A DNA stretch of 7,901 nucleotides from Vicinamibacteria bacterium (GCA_025937075.1 JAICSD010000197.1:1-7901), one strand, 5' to 3'. Numbered from the stretch's first letter, positions 1 to 6,527 are shown. The notes: generated from the letters alone by a model not told the origin. A program made the numbers and translations.

Positions 1-375
1 CATGAACCCGTGGCGGCCCTTGATGCCGCGCTCGGTGTACTGACCACTGCTGCACATATCGTTCTCCCCCGCGCGGCACTGCGGACAGATGCCGCACGGG
101 CGCCGCACGGTCGAGACGACGACATCGCCTGCCTTGAATCCCTTCACCTTCTTGCCGACGTCTTCGACCACGCCGAGGTTTTCGTGGCCGAGGATCAGGA
201 ACTCTTCGCCTTCGGGCGCCGCACCGAAGAAGCCGTGGTTGATCTCCGCATCGGTCGCGCACAGCCCGACGCGCAGCATGCGCACGGCAACCTGCGTAGG
301 CCGCATCCGAGGATCCGGCATGTCCCGCATGTGGATGCTGTCGACCTGGCCGGGGTGGACGACGATCGCTTTCAT
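1..375 (-). CDS. Zinc-dependent medium-chain dehydrogenase, glucose 1-dehydrogenase-like (N-terminal part, cut by window edge)
   Basis: This is the N-terminal 125 residues of a medium-chain, NAD(P)-dependent zinc dehydrogenase; the rest lies beyond position 1. The GroES-like catalytic domain is clear. Cys39 (in GLCATD) and the GHE pair His64-Glu65 are the expected catalytic zinc ligands. Cys94, Cys97, Cys100 and Cys108 form the structural zinc lobe (PCGICPQCRAGENDMC). The segment VRRPCGICPQC followed by YTERGIKGRHGF at 113-124 resembles glucose/galactose 1-dehydrogenases more than ethanol or threonine dehydrogenases, so oxidation of an aldose or polyol is the best guess. The NAD-binding Rossmann domain is not visible, so cofactor and substrate remain open. 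The ATG start at 375 is the natural family start (MKAIVVHPG), but I see no strong Shine-Dalgarno sequence. It lies 78 bp downstream of the proline dehydrogenase stop on the same strand, so it may be the fourth gene of that operon or have its own promoter. Confidence 0.85.
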   Translation of the reverse strand, partial: MKAIVVHPGQVDSIHMRDMPDPRMRPTQVAVRMLRVGLCATDAEINHGFFGAAPEGEEFLILGHENLGVVEDVGKKVKGFKAGDVVVSTVRRPCGICPQCRAGENDMCSSGQYTERGIKGRHGFM

Positions 376-453
376 ATCGAGGATTCTACGTTGCGGCGCA
401 CGGCGACTGCAGGTCTGGGCCGAGAGGGGCTCATGTCGTCCGCCTCGAATCGA

Positions 454-1386
454 TCAGCCGAACAAATTTCTCACCACGAACCCGATGTTCGCCGGACGTT
501 CCGCCAGCCGGCGCATGTACCAGGGGAACCAGTGCTCTCCGTAGCTGATCAGCACACGCAGGCGGCGGCCCGACGCAGCCAGGCGTTGCTGCTGCCCGCG
601 CTGGATGCCGTAGAGCATCGCAAACTCATATGACGCCGTGGGCACGCGGCGTTCGTCGATGACCCGGGCGACGCGATCCGCGAGCCGCGAGTCGTGCGTG
701 GCCACGTGCAGCAGCGTGCCGCGGCGGATCGAGTCCTCGTCGAGCAGCCGCGCGCACAGCTTGTAATAGTTCTCGTCCACGTCGGACTTCTTCGGGTAGG
801 CCACGTCCGCCGACTCGAGATACGCGCCCTTGACAATGCGGATCGCCGGGGCGAGCGGCAGCAAATCTTCCACGTCCTTCGCTGTCCGGTACAGATACGC
901 CTGCAGCGCGACGCCGATCCCGCGCGAGCGCTCTCGCGCGGCGCGGAACAACGTCAGCGTCGGATGGACGTACGGAGAGCTCTCCATGTCGATCCACACG
1001 GGACTCACGCCCGTCCGGTCCGCGTGCTCGACGATCCGCAGCAGGTTGCGCGTGCAGGCGCCGGAATCCAGGTCGAACCCGAGCTGCGTCGGCTTGACCG
1101 ACACCTGTGCGTCGAGGTCCGCCTGCCGGATGCGATCGATGACGTCGAGGTAATGCTGCGTCACCTCCTCGGCTTCGTCGAGGCTCGTCAGGTTCTCGCC
1201 GAGGCGCGTCATGATGGTGCCGATGCGTTCGGTCTTCAGCCGCGTGGCGGCGTCGATCGCATCTTCGATCCGTTCGCCCGGCATGAAGCGCGACACGGAC
1301 CTGCGCACGAACGCCCGCTGCGTTGCCTGCTCGCGGAGCCACGGGTTCGTCGACGCGGCGAGCAGCGCCTTTCGGATCAGCGCCAC
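454..1386 (-). CDS. Proline dehydrogenase (monofunctional, FAD-dependent)
   Basis: At 310 residues this matches the single-domain proline dehydrogenases of Thermus and Deinococcus (about 300 aa), not the long bifunctional PutA. It would oxidise L-proline to 1-pyrroline-5-carboxylate (P5C), passing electrons through FAD to the quinone pool. The beta/alpha barrel motifs are all present: SVKPTQLGFD with Lys98, WIDMESS with Asp133, LQAYLYRT near 161, IRIVKGAYLES near 182-192, and YEFAMLYGIQ near 253. The C-terminal YMRRLAERPAN carries Arg292 and Arg293, which bind the substrate carboxylate in characterised members. The start is a GTG that directly follows the TAG stop of the upstream SDR, in the same frame with no gap. 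An AAGGCGG stretch inside the SDR's last codons could serve as ribosome binding site, so translation is probably coupled. The usual partner P5C dehydrogenase is not in the window; the only aldehyde dehydrogenase here is of the MmsA type. Confidence 0.95.
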   Translation of the reverse strand: MALIRKALLAASTNPWLREQATQRAFVRRSVSRFMPGERIEDAIDAATRLKTERIGTIMTRLGENLTSLDEAEEVTQHYLDVIDRIRQADLDAQVSVKPTQLGFDLDSGACTRNLLRIVEHADRTGVSPVWIDMESSPYVHPTLTLFRAARERSRGIGVALQAYLYRTAKDVEDLLPLAPAIRIVKGAYLESADVAYPKKSDVDENYYKLCARLLDEDSIRRGTLLHVATHDSRLADRVARVIDERRVPTASYEFAMLYGIQRGQQQRLAASGRRLRVLISYGEHWFPWYMRRLAERPANIGFVVRNLFG

Positions 1387-2175
1387 CTAGACGACCGCCT
1401 TGATCAATCCGCCATCCACCTGCAGGGTGGCGCCGGTGATATACGCGGCTGCGTTCGACAGCAGAAACGCCGCGGCGCGCCCGAACTCCGGCGGCTCGCC
1501 GTACCGGCCGAGCGGGATGGCGGTAATCGATTTCGTCTTCGCCTGCTCTGCCGTGATCCCCTGCTTCTTCGCGGTGACCTCGTCGAGCTGACGGATGCGA
1601 TCCGTTTCGACGCGGCCGGGAATGATCTGATTCACACGAATCCGATCCGGCGCCAGCTCGATCGCAAGCGTCTTGGCGAGGGCGGATACCGATGCGCGCA
1701 CGACGGTCGACAGTCCGAGATTGGCAATCGGCTCCTTCACCGACGAGGACGTCGAGACCAGGATCGCGCCCCCTCCACGCTTCTGCATCAGCGGCACGGC
1801 CCCGCGAATCATCCGCAGCGCACTGAAGAACAGCAGATCGATCGTGTTCTGCCACGCCCCATCGTCGAACGACAGCGCGGCGCCCGCGGGAGGTCCGCCG
1901 GAATTCGTGAAGAGGAGATCGACGCCGCCGAACTTGCCGGCGGTGCGGTCGATCCACGACGCGATCTGCCGCGCGTCGCGCACGTCGACGGCCGTCGCGA
2001 GGACGTCTGCGCCGTACGACGCCAGACGCGACCCGGCTTGCGAGATCGACGATTCGTTGCTGGAGGCGATCGACACGTGCGCACCTTCGAGCGCGAGCGC
2101 GTCCGCGACGGCAAACCCGAGTCCGCGGCTCGCCCCCGCAACCATCGCGACCTTGCCTTTCAGACCGAGATCCAT
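1387..2175 (-). CDS. Short-chain dehydrogenase/reductase, divergent BKR-like subgroup
   Basis: A 262-residue Rossmann-fold SDR of classical length. The cofactor-binding turn is AGASRGLG (13-20), NSGG (91-94) replaces the usual NNAG, and IIPGRVETD near 184-192 and YITGATLQVDGG near 245-256 are typical SDR C-terminal motifs. The catalytic Ser is plausibly Ser143. Thirteen residues later, where YxxxK should start, the sequence has Ser156 and Arg160 (STVVR). I recall this combination, together with NxGGPP and VKEP, from a BKR-like SDR subgroup whose catalytic tetrad is known to be imperfect; these proteins are often labelled 3-oxoacyl-ACP reductase without proof. The reaction is therefore uncertain. 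A GTG at 2202 would add nine residues, but the ATG at 2175 has AGAAAGGG five bases upstream and starts right before the fold (MDLGLKGKV), so I chose it. The gene overlaps the end of the upstream lyase by 16 bp and abuts the proline dehydrogenase start, which implies one transcript. Confidence 0.9.
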   Translation of the reverse strand: MDLGLKGKVAMVAGASRGLGFAVADALALEGAHVSIASSNESSISQAGSRLASYGADVLATAVDVRDARQIASWIDRTAGKFGGVDLLFTNSGGPPAGAALSFDDGAWQNTIDLLFFSALRMIRGAVPLMQKRGGGAILVSTSSSVKEPIANLGLSTVVRASVSALAKTLAIELAPDRIRVNQIIPGRVETDRIRQLDEVTAKKQGITAEQAKTKSITAIPLGRYGEPPEFGRAAAFLLSNAAAYITGATLQVDGGLIKAVV

Positions 2176-3074
2176 TCCAGCCCTTTCTGCGACGACACCC
2201 ACGAGAGCACGCGATCCAGCGCCTGCTTCGTTGCCGCATCCATCGCGCCCGCCGGAGGACGCGTCGCAGGACTGGCAATCGCGCCGCGCCGGTGCAGCAC
2301 GGACTTGCGGATCGCCATACCGATGCTGTCCTGGAATTCGAACCGCATCAGCGGCACGGTGCGATAGAAGAGGTCCGCCGCTCTGTCGACGAGGCCCGTG
2401 CGATAGTCCGCGACGATGCGGACGAGGATTTCCGGAAATGCGAACCCGGTCATCGCGCCGGCGGCGCCCGATATCAGCTCCTCGAGCAGAAACACGCCCC
2501 CGAGGCCGCCGAGAATGCTGATCGGCACGCCGCGCGACTGCTCGAGAATCCGCGCGGTCTTGTGCGGCGTCGGCGGATCTTCGAGCTTGATCGTCCGCGC
2601 CTGCGGAATTTCCGCGGCGATGCGCGCGAGCAGCGCGGGCTCCATGAAGAACCCGGAAACCGGCGGGTAATCCTGCACGACGATCGGGATGTCCACGGCG
2701 TCCGCGAGCGCGCGATAGTGCCGCACGACGGCATCAGAGTTGAGCTTCGGCATGCGCGGCGGGCTCACCATCACGGCCGATGCGCCCATCGCCTTCGCCT
2801 GACGGCTGTAGCTGATGCACGTCCGCGTCCCCTCCGCGGTTGTGCCGGCGACGACCGGCACGCGACCCGCCGTGTGGGAGATGACGATCTCGAGCACGCG
2901 CGTGCGCTCGGCCTCTTCCAGGCGCGCGACCTCGCCGGTGACGCCCAGCGCGGTGAGGCCGTTCACGCCTTTGTCGATGAAAAGATCGACTACACGGCGG
3001 AGGCTCGGCTCGTCGAGGTCGCCATCGTTTGTGAATGGGGTCGGGAGAACGGAGTAGACGCCGTCGAAAGCCAT
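2160..3074 (-). CDS. DHDPS/N-acetylneuraminate lyase family protein (class I aldolase or dehydratase, substrate unknown)
   Basis: A 304-residue (beta/alpha)8-barrel lyase of the dihydrodipicolinate synthase/NAL superfamily, at the usual family length. It opens with the characteristic GVYSVLPTPF (5-14). LGVTGE (43-48) is the GxxGE pyruvate-carboxylate loop. Tyr136 in QDYPPVSG is the catalytic tyrosine position, and Lys163 in TIKLEDPP is the Schiff-base lysine. The family covers many reactions: lysine biosynthesis, sialic acid lyase, 2-keto-3-deoxygluconate aldolase, ketoglutarate-semialdehyde-forming dehydratases and 1-pyrroline-4-hydroxy-2-carboxylate deaminase. QDYPP and KLEDPP are not the usual DapA forms, and its place beside oxidoreductases argues for catabolism, not lysine synthesis. 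The ATG at 3074 begins exactly at the family N-terminus, although the frame stays open far upstream, antisense to the permease. Its ribosome site is weak (GGCGA). It is the first gene of the minus-strand operon. Confidence 0.9.
   Translation of the reverse strand: MAFDGVYSVLPTPFTNDGDLDEPSLRRVVDLFIDKGVNGLTALGVTGEVARLEEAERTRVLEIVISHTAGRVPVVAGTTAEGTRTCISYSRQAKAMGASAVMVSPPRMPKLNSDAVVRHYRALADAVDIPIVVQDYPPVSGFFMEPALLARIAAEIPQARTIKLEDPPTPHKTARILEQSRGVPISILGGLGGVFLLEELISGAAGAMTGFAFPEILVRIVADYRTGLVDRAADLFYRTVPLMRFEFQDSIGMAIRKSVLHRRGAIASPATRPPAGAMDAATKQALDRVLSWVSSQKGLEWISV
2181..2188 (-). promoter_or_regulatory. Ribosome binding site that fixes the SDR start
   Basis: On the minus strand this reads AGAAAGGG, five bases before the ATG at 2175. 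It lies inside the last codons of the upstream lyase gene. It favours the ATG at 2175 over the in-frame GTG at 2202, in front of which I see no comparable purine-rich site. Confidence 0.6.
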
Positions 3075-3100
3075 CGAATCGCCAATGATATGCGAATCGG

Positions 3101-3140
3101 GGCGTGCGGCGTGCGGGCGCGGGGTGCGGCGTGCGGGCCC
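3101..3140. repeat. GC-rich 20-bp tandem direct repeat in the divergent intergenic region
   Basis: Two adjacent 20-base units (3101-3120 and 3121-3140) match at 18 of 20 positions and share the core GTGCGGCGTGCGGGC (3104-3118 and 3124-3138). A third, degenerate stretch of GGGCGC runs to about 3160. It lies between the divergent lyase and permease genes, upstream of the lyase start and of the permease -35 element. Apart from this repeat and the permease promoter, I see nothing in the 150-bp gap beyond a weak TATCAT on the minus strand (3085-3090). No matching -35 accompanies that hexamer. Confidence 0.7.
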
Positions 3141-3174
3141 GGGCGCGGGCGCGGGGGGCGCCAACGAACCGCGC

Positions 3175-3203
3175 TTGATTCTACGAAGTGCTTCGTAGAT
3201 ACT
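3175..3203 (+). promoter_or_regulatory. Predicted promoter of the ADOP permease with an operator-like palindrome in its spacer
   Basis: TTGATT at 3175-3180 (four of six to TTGACA) and GATACT at 3198-3203 (four of six to TATAAT) are separated by exactly 17 bp. A perfect inverted repeat, TCTACGAAG-TG-CTTCGTAGA (3180-3199), occupies nearly the whole spacer. This is the geometry of a repressor that blocks RNA polymerase. Transcription would start near 3210, giving a leader of about 15 bases with GGGAG at 3214-3218 before the ATG at 3225. In Acidobacteriota, ADOP genes often sit beside PadR-type regulators, and BlaI/MecI-type repressors also use short dyads, but no regulator gene is in the window. 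The palindrome is seen directly; the promoter and operator roles are inferred. Confidence 0.5.
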
Positions 3204-3224
3204 CCGCGGTAACGGGAGATCTCC

Positions 3225-5687
3225 ATGCGTGACGCGTATCGCGCCCTCCGCCAGACGCCGGTGGTGTCCGCCGTCGCGATCCTTTCGCTCGCGCTCGGCA
3301 TCGGCGCCAATACCGCCATCTTCTCGATCGTCAACGCGTTGATGCTGCGCGCGTTGCCCGTCAAGGAGCCACAGCGGCTCGTGCAGGTCATGACCGGTCC
3401 CAACCGCACGTCCTGGAGCAATCCGCTGTGGGAGGAGCTGCGCGCGCGGGACCACGATCTGTTCGCCGGTGCCTTCGCGTACTCCGCGCCGCGGTTCAAT
3501 CTGTCGTGGGGCGGAGAAACGCAATTCGTGAACGGCATGTTCGCGAGCGGCGACATCTTCGACGTCCTCGGCGTACGCGCGATGCTCGGCCGGACCTTCA
3601 CGCCCGCAGACGATGTGAAGAACGGCGGGAAGGATGGACCCGTCGCCGTCATCAGCTACGCCTTCTGGCAGCGGCGTTTCGGCGGCGCGGCGGACGCGGT
3701 CGGGAAGACGCTGATGCTCGATCGCGTCGCGTTCACCATCATCGGCGTCACGCCGCCGTCGTTCAGCGGCGTCGATCACGGAACGAGCTACGACGTCGCG
3801 ATCCCGCTCGGAACCGAGCCGCTGATTCGCGGCGAACGCGAAAGCGCCATGAACCAGCGCTCATGGTGGTGGCTCCGCGTCATGGCGCGGCTGAACGAAG
3901 GCGACACCGTGGAGCACGCGACGGCCGCGCTCCGCGGTGTGCAGCCGCAGATGCGCGCCGCCACGATTCCGCCGAACTACCGGCCGAAGGACGTTCCGAA
4001 CTATCTGAAGGAGCCGTTCGGACTGCGTGATGCTGCCACCGGTCCCAACTCGCTCGGCCGCGCGTACCGGCAGCCGCTGTACATCCTGATGGGGATCGTT
4101 GCGGTCGTGCTCCTCATCGCGTGCGCGAACATCGGCAACCTGCTGCTCGCGCGCGCGAACGCACGCCGCCACGAGTTGAGCGTCCGCGTCGCGCTCGGCG
4201 CCACGCCGTGGCGGATCGCCCGCCAGCTGCTCCTCGAAAGCTTTCTGCTTTCGCTGGCAGGGGCGGCACTCGGGCTGCTGCTCGCGCGTTGGGGATCGCG
4301 GCTGCTCATCGCGCAGCTCTCGTCACAGGACAATGCAATCGCGCTCGACGTCGGCATCGATTGGGTCGTGTTGTCGTTCACGATCGCGGTGGCGGCGGGA
4401 ACCGCGCTGATCTTCGGCATCGTTCCCGCGCTGCGCGGCACGCGCGCGCAGCCGCAGGATGCCCTGCGACAACAGGGGCGGTCCATCATCGGCGACTCGC
4501 GGTTCGGCTTCGGCAGCGCGTTGGTCGTCGTGCAGGTCGCGCTCTCGCTCGTGCTCGTGACCGGCGCGGCGCTCTTCATGCGAACGTTTGCGAGCCTCTC
4601 CAGCGTCCGCCTGGGTTTCGAGCCGGATCCCGTTCTGCTCGTTGAGACCAATGCCAGGCGCAGCAGCGTCACGCCCGAACAGCGGGCGGCGCTCTTCGAG
4701 CGCATGCGGGAGGCGGTGCTCGCAGTCCCCGGCGTCAGCAGCGCGGGCCTGAGTCAAATCACACCCTTGACGAACAGCTCCTGGGACCTACTGATCCAGA
4801 ATCCTCCCGGGCTCTCGCTGTCCGAACGCGACCGCGACGTCTACGTCAACGCGGTCAGCCCGGGCTGGTTCGCGACGTACGGAACGCCGATCCTCAGCGG
4901 CCGCGATTTCACCGAGCGGGACGATGAAGGGGCACCGCACGTCGTGCTGGTCAACGAAACCTTCGTGAGGAAATACTTCGGTGGCGCAAATGTCCTCGGG
5001 CGGAGCGTGCGGCTGGAGCCCATGCCCGATCAGGTGCGGCCGGAGATGCAGATCGTCGGCATCGTGCGCGATGCCGTGTACCAATCCCCTCGCGATCCGA
5101 TTCCACCCACGTTGTATCTGTCGAACCTGCAGCAGCTGCGCCCGCCGGTGAGCGCCACCCTGTCGGTGCGCGCTGCGTCGGGGTCGGCATCGCTGCTGGC
5201 GCGAAGCGTCGTCGACGCGATCGCGCGCGTGGATCCGGACGTCTCGTTGACCGTTCATCCGTACAAGGAGACCCTTCGTGCCGCGACGCTGCAGGAGCGC
5301 GTCCTCGCGATGATCTCGGCGTTCTTCGGCGGCCTGGCGCTCCTGCTCGCCGGCCTCGGCCTCTACGGCGTGATGTCGTACGCCGTGAGCCGCAGGCGAA
5401 CCGAGATCGGGATTCGGATGGCGCTCGGCGCGGGACCCGCGGGTGCAGTTCGGCTGGTACTCGGACGTGCGGCGCTGCTGATAGGCGCCGGCGTCATCGC
5501 CGGCACCGGGATCGCGCTTTGGAGCGCACAGTTCGTGGGATCGCTTCTATTCGGCCTCCCGTCACGCGATCCCGCCACGCTGACGGGCTCGGCGGCGGTG
5601 CTCGTCGGCATCGGGCTGCTCGCCGGATGGATACCGGCACGGCGCGCGTCGCGGATCGATCCCGCGGAGGTGCTTCGCCAAACATGA
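3225..5687 (+). CDS. ABC transporter permease, MacB-like/FtsX duplicated orphan permease (ADOP family)
   Basis: An 820-residue inner-membrane protein with two copies of the MacB periplasmic core plus FtsX permease unit, the architecture called acidobacterial duplicated orphan permease. Unit one has an N-terminal helix (about 13-40, ending LGIGANTAIFSIVNALMLR), a periplasmic domain to about 280, then helices near 284-310, 340-365 and 378-402. Unit two starts with a helix near 427-450, a periplasmic domain to about 690, then helices near 695-718, 745-768 and 780-802. It ends in the canonical IPARRASRIDPAEVLRQT. Both units carry the ExxVRxALGA-type coupling motif (HELSVRVALGAT; TEIGIRMALGAG) where an ATPase would dock, yet no ATPase gene is in the window. 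Transported substrate unknown; export or membrane-stress functions are typical of MacB relatives. Many ADOP proteins have an extra N-terminal segment of roughly 60-80 residues that is absent here. The ATG at 3225 has a good GGGAG site six bases upstream. Confidence 0.93.
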   Translation: MRDAYRALRQTPVVSAVAILSLALGIGANTAIFSIVNALMLRALPVKEPQRLVQVMTGPNRTSWSNPLWEELRARDHDLFAGAFAYSAPRFNLSWGGETQFVNGMFASGDIFDVLGVRAMLGRTFTPADDVKNGGKDGPVAVISYAFWQRRFGGAADAVGKTLMLDRVAFTIIGVTPPSFSGVDHGTSYDVAIPLGTEPLIRGERESAMNQRSWWWLRVMARLNEGDTVEHATAALRGVQPQMRAATIPPNYRPKDVPNYLKEPFGLRDAATGPNSLGRAYRQPLYILMGIVAVVLLIACANIGNLLLARANARRHELSVRVALGATPWRIARQLLLESFLLSLAGAALGLLLARWGSRLLIAQLSSQDNAIALDVGIDWVVLSFTIAVAAGTALIFGIVPALRGTRAQPQDALRQQGRSIIGDSRFGFGSALVVVQVALSLVLVTGAALFMRTFASLSSVRLGFEPDPVLLVETNARRSSVTPEQRAALFERMREAVLAVPGVSSAGLSQITPLTNSSWDLLIQNPPGLSLSERDRDVYVNAVSPGWFATYGTPILSGRDFTERDDEGAPHVVLVNETFVRKYFGGANVLGRSVRLEPMPDQVRPEMQIVGIVRDAVYQSPRDPIPPTLYLSNLQQLRPPVSATLSVRAASGSASLLARSVVDAIARVDPDVSLTVHPYKETLRAATLQERVLAMISAFFGGLALLLAGLGLYGVMSYAVSRRRTEIGIRMALGAGPAGAVRLVLGRAALLIGAGVIAGTGIALWSAQFVGSLLFGLPSRDPATLTGSAAVLVGIGLLAGWIPARRASRIDPAEVLRQT

Positions 5688-5689
5688 CG

Positions 5690-5711
5690 CCCAACGTCCC
5701 AACGCCCAACT
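5690..5711. repeat. Short tandem CCCAACG repeats after the permease stop
   Basis: Three heptamers follow one another, CCCAACG at 5690-5696, CCCAACG at 5698-5704 and CCCAACT at 5705-5711, with a single T between the first two. The third forms the left arm of the adjacent hairpin. Similar CCCAAC-rich strings recur between genes in some GC-rich acidobacterial genomes, from general recollection; no copy elsewhere in this window was found to confirm it. Confidence 0.6.
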
Positions 5712-5723
5712 CTGGGAGTTGGG
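5705..5723. terminator. Possible bidirectional terminator hairpin between convergent genes
   Basis: CCCAACTC (5705-5712) and GAGTTGGG (5716-5723) form a perfect 8-bp stem with a three-base TGG loop. It sits in the 44-bp gap between the stop of the permease (5687) and the stop of the VOC gene (5732), where a shared terminator would be expected. No T-run follows on either strand, so it is not a textbook intrinsic terminator. It could act as a pause or 3'-end stabilising hairpin, or simply be part of the CCCAAC repeat. Confidence 0.4.
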
Positions 5724-5731
5724 GCTGGGAA

Positions 5732-6496
5732 TTAGCTCTGCTTGGCGTGCACGGCAAACGCGGCGCCCTGCGGATCCATGCACTGCACGATCCAGTCGCC
5801 GCCCGGCACCTCCATCGGGCCGTTCAGAATCTTCCCGCCGTGTGCCGTGACACGATCCGCCGCGGCGCGCGCGCTGTCGACCATGATGTACTGCAGCCAG
5901 TTCGGCGGGAACGGCATGTCGGCCGTCTTGTTGAACATGCCGCCAAGCTCGATCCCGTTTCGCGCAAAGATTCTGTAGACGCCGAGCGGTCCCATGTCGT
6001 GGTCGTTCTGCTTCTCCCAGCCGAAAAGCGCCTGATAGAACGAGAATGCGGCATCGATATCCGTCGTCGCCAGCTCGTGCCAGGAGAACTCGCCCATGGT
6101 GGGAGCGCCTTCGTGGCCTGGCGCGTTGCCGGCGGACGTGAACACGGCGAAGACGGCTCCCTGCGGATCCGCCAGCACGGCATAGCGCCCAACGGTGGGG
6201 ATATCGGTCGGCTTGGCCAGCGTCTTCGCGCCGCGCGACTCGGCGTCCTTGACCGTGGCATCGACGTCGGGAACGCCGATGTACGCGAGCCAGTGCGGCG
6301 GTGCGGCGGCGTTCGGAAGCTGCATCACGCCGCCCATGGTTTTTCCGCTTGCCTTCCACATGTGGTACGGCATCGGACCTTGCCACACCTCCGTACCCCA
6401 GCCGAGGGCGTTCGTGTAGAAGGCTTCCGCCTTCTCCGGATCCGTCGTCATCAGGTCGTACCAGACGAAGCGCCCGCGTGCACTCATGTCGGCCAT
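5732..6496 (-). CDS. VOC (glyoxalase/bleomycin-resistance fold) family protein with two domains
   Basis: A 254-residue protein made of two vicinal-oxygen-chelate domains, about residues 8-122 and 135-250. The repeats align well: RFVWYDLMTTDPEKAEAFY with EFSWHELATTDIDAAFSFY, then ALGWG with LFGWE, and LADPQGAVFAVF with CMDPQGAAFAVH. Single-chain paired VOC proteins of this length resemble the mycobacterial Cfp30B type and many hypothetical hydroxylases or glyoxalase-like proteins. In the first domain the usual metal-ligand His is Tyr (WYDL); the second keeps His-Glu (WHEL). The C-terminal Glu ligand is not evident in either, so metal-dependent glyoxalase activity is doubtful. Substrate unknown, cytoplasmic, no signal peptide. 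The ATG at 6496 has GGAGG (6502-6506) five bases upstream, a better spacing than the in-frame ATG three codons later. It is convergent with the permease and divergent from gluQ. Confidence 0.88.
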   Translation of the reverse strand: MADMSARGRFVWYDLMTTDPEKAEAFYTNALGWGTEVWQGPMPYHMWKASGKTMGGVMQLPNAAAPPHWLAYIGVPDVDATVKDAESRGAKTLAKPTDIPTVGRYAVLADPQGAVFAVFTSAGNAPGHEGAPTMGEFSWHELATTDIDAAFSFYQALFGWEKQNDHDMGPLGVYRIFARNGIELGGMFNKTADMPFPPNWLQYIMVDSARAAADRVTAHGGKILNGPMEVPGGDWIVQCMDPQGAAFAVHAKQS

Positions 6497-6527
6497 AATC
6501 GCCTCCGTCGCAAAATGGTGATTATGG
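6493..6527. repeat. Inverted repeat overlapping the VOC gene start codon
   Basis: CCATAATC (6493-6500) and GATTATGG (6520-6527) are perfect 8-bp complementary arms separated by 19 bases. On the minus strand the arm at 6493-6500 contains the VOC start ATG, and the loop contains its GGAGG ribosome site. The other arm contains the CATAAT hexamer proposed below as the -10 box. It could be an operator dyad, or, if transcription starts further upstream, an mRNA hairpin that hides the start codon. Confidence 0.5.

Noticed and set aside
626..2278. 550-codon minus-strand open frame in another register across SDR and proline dehydrogenase
   Set aside because: Low-complexity Arg-rich translation with no motifs; out of frame with two well-supported genes.
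694..2367. 557-codon open frame on the plus strand, antisense to proline dehydrogenase and SDR
   Set aside because: It is rich in Arg, His, Asp and Ala with no recognisable fold, and it lies opposite two clear enzymes; long antisense frames are common in GC-rich DNA.
3085..3090. TATCAT on the minus strand as a -10 box for the lyase operon
   Set aside because: Five of six matches, but there is no -35 in the GC-rich repeat upstream and it would leave only a few bases of leader; not strong enough to list.
2292..3212. 306-codon plus-strand open frame antisense to the lyase
   Set aside because: Composition of a shadow frame and no motifs; the minus strand encodes a complete lyase with catalytic residues in place.
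3075..3779. N-terminal extension of the lyase frame, about 235 codons upstream of its ATG
   Set aside because: The extension is antisense to the permease and its promoter and shows no family similarity; the DHDPS-family N-terminus GVYSVLPTPF begins right after the ATG at 3074.
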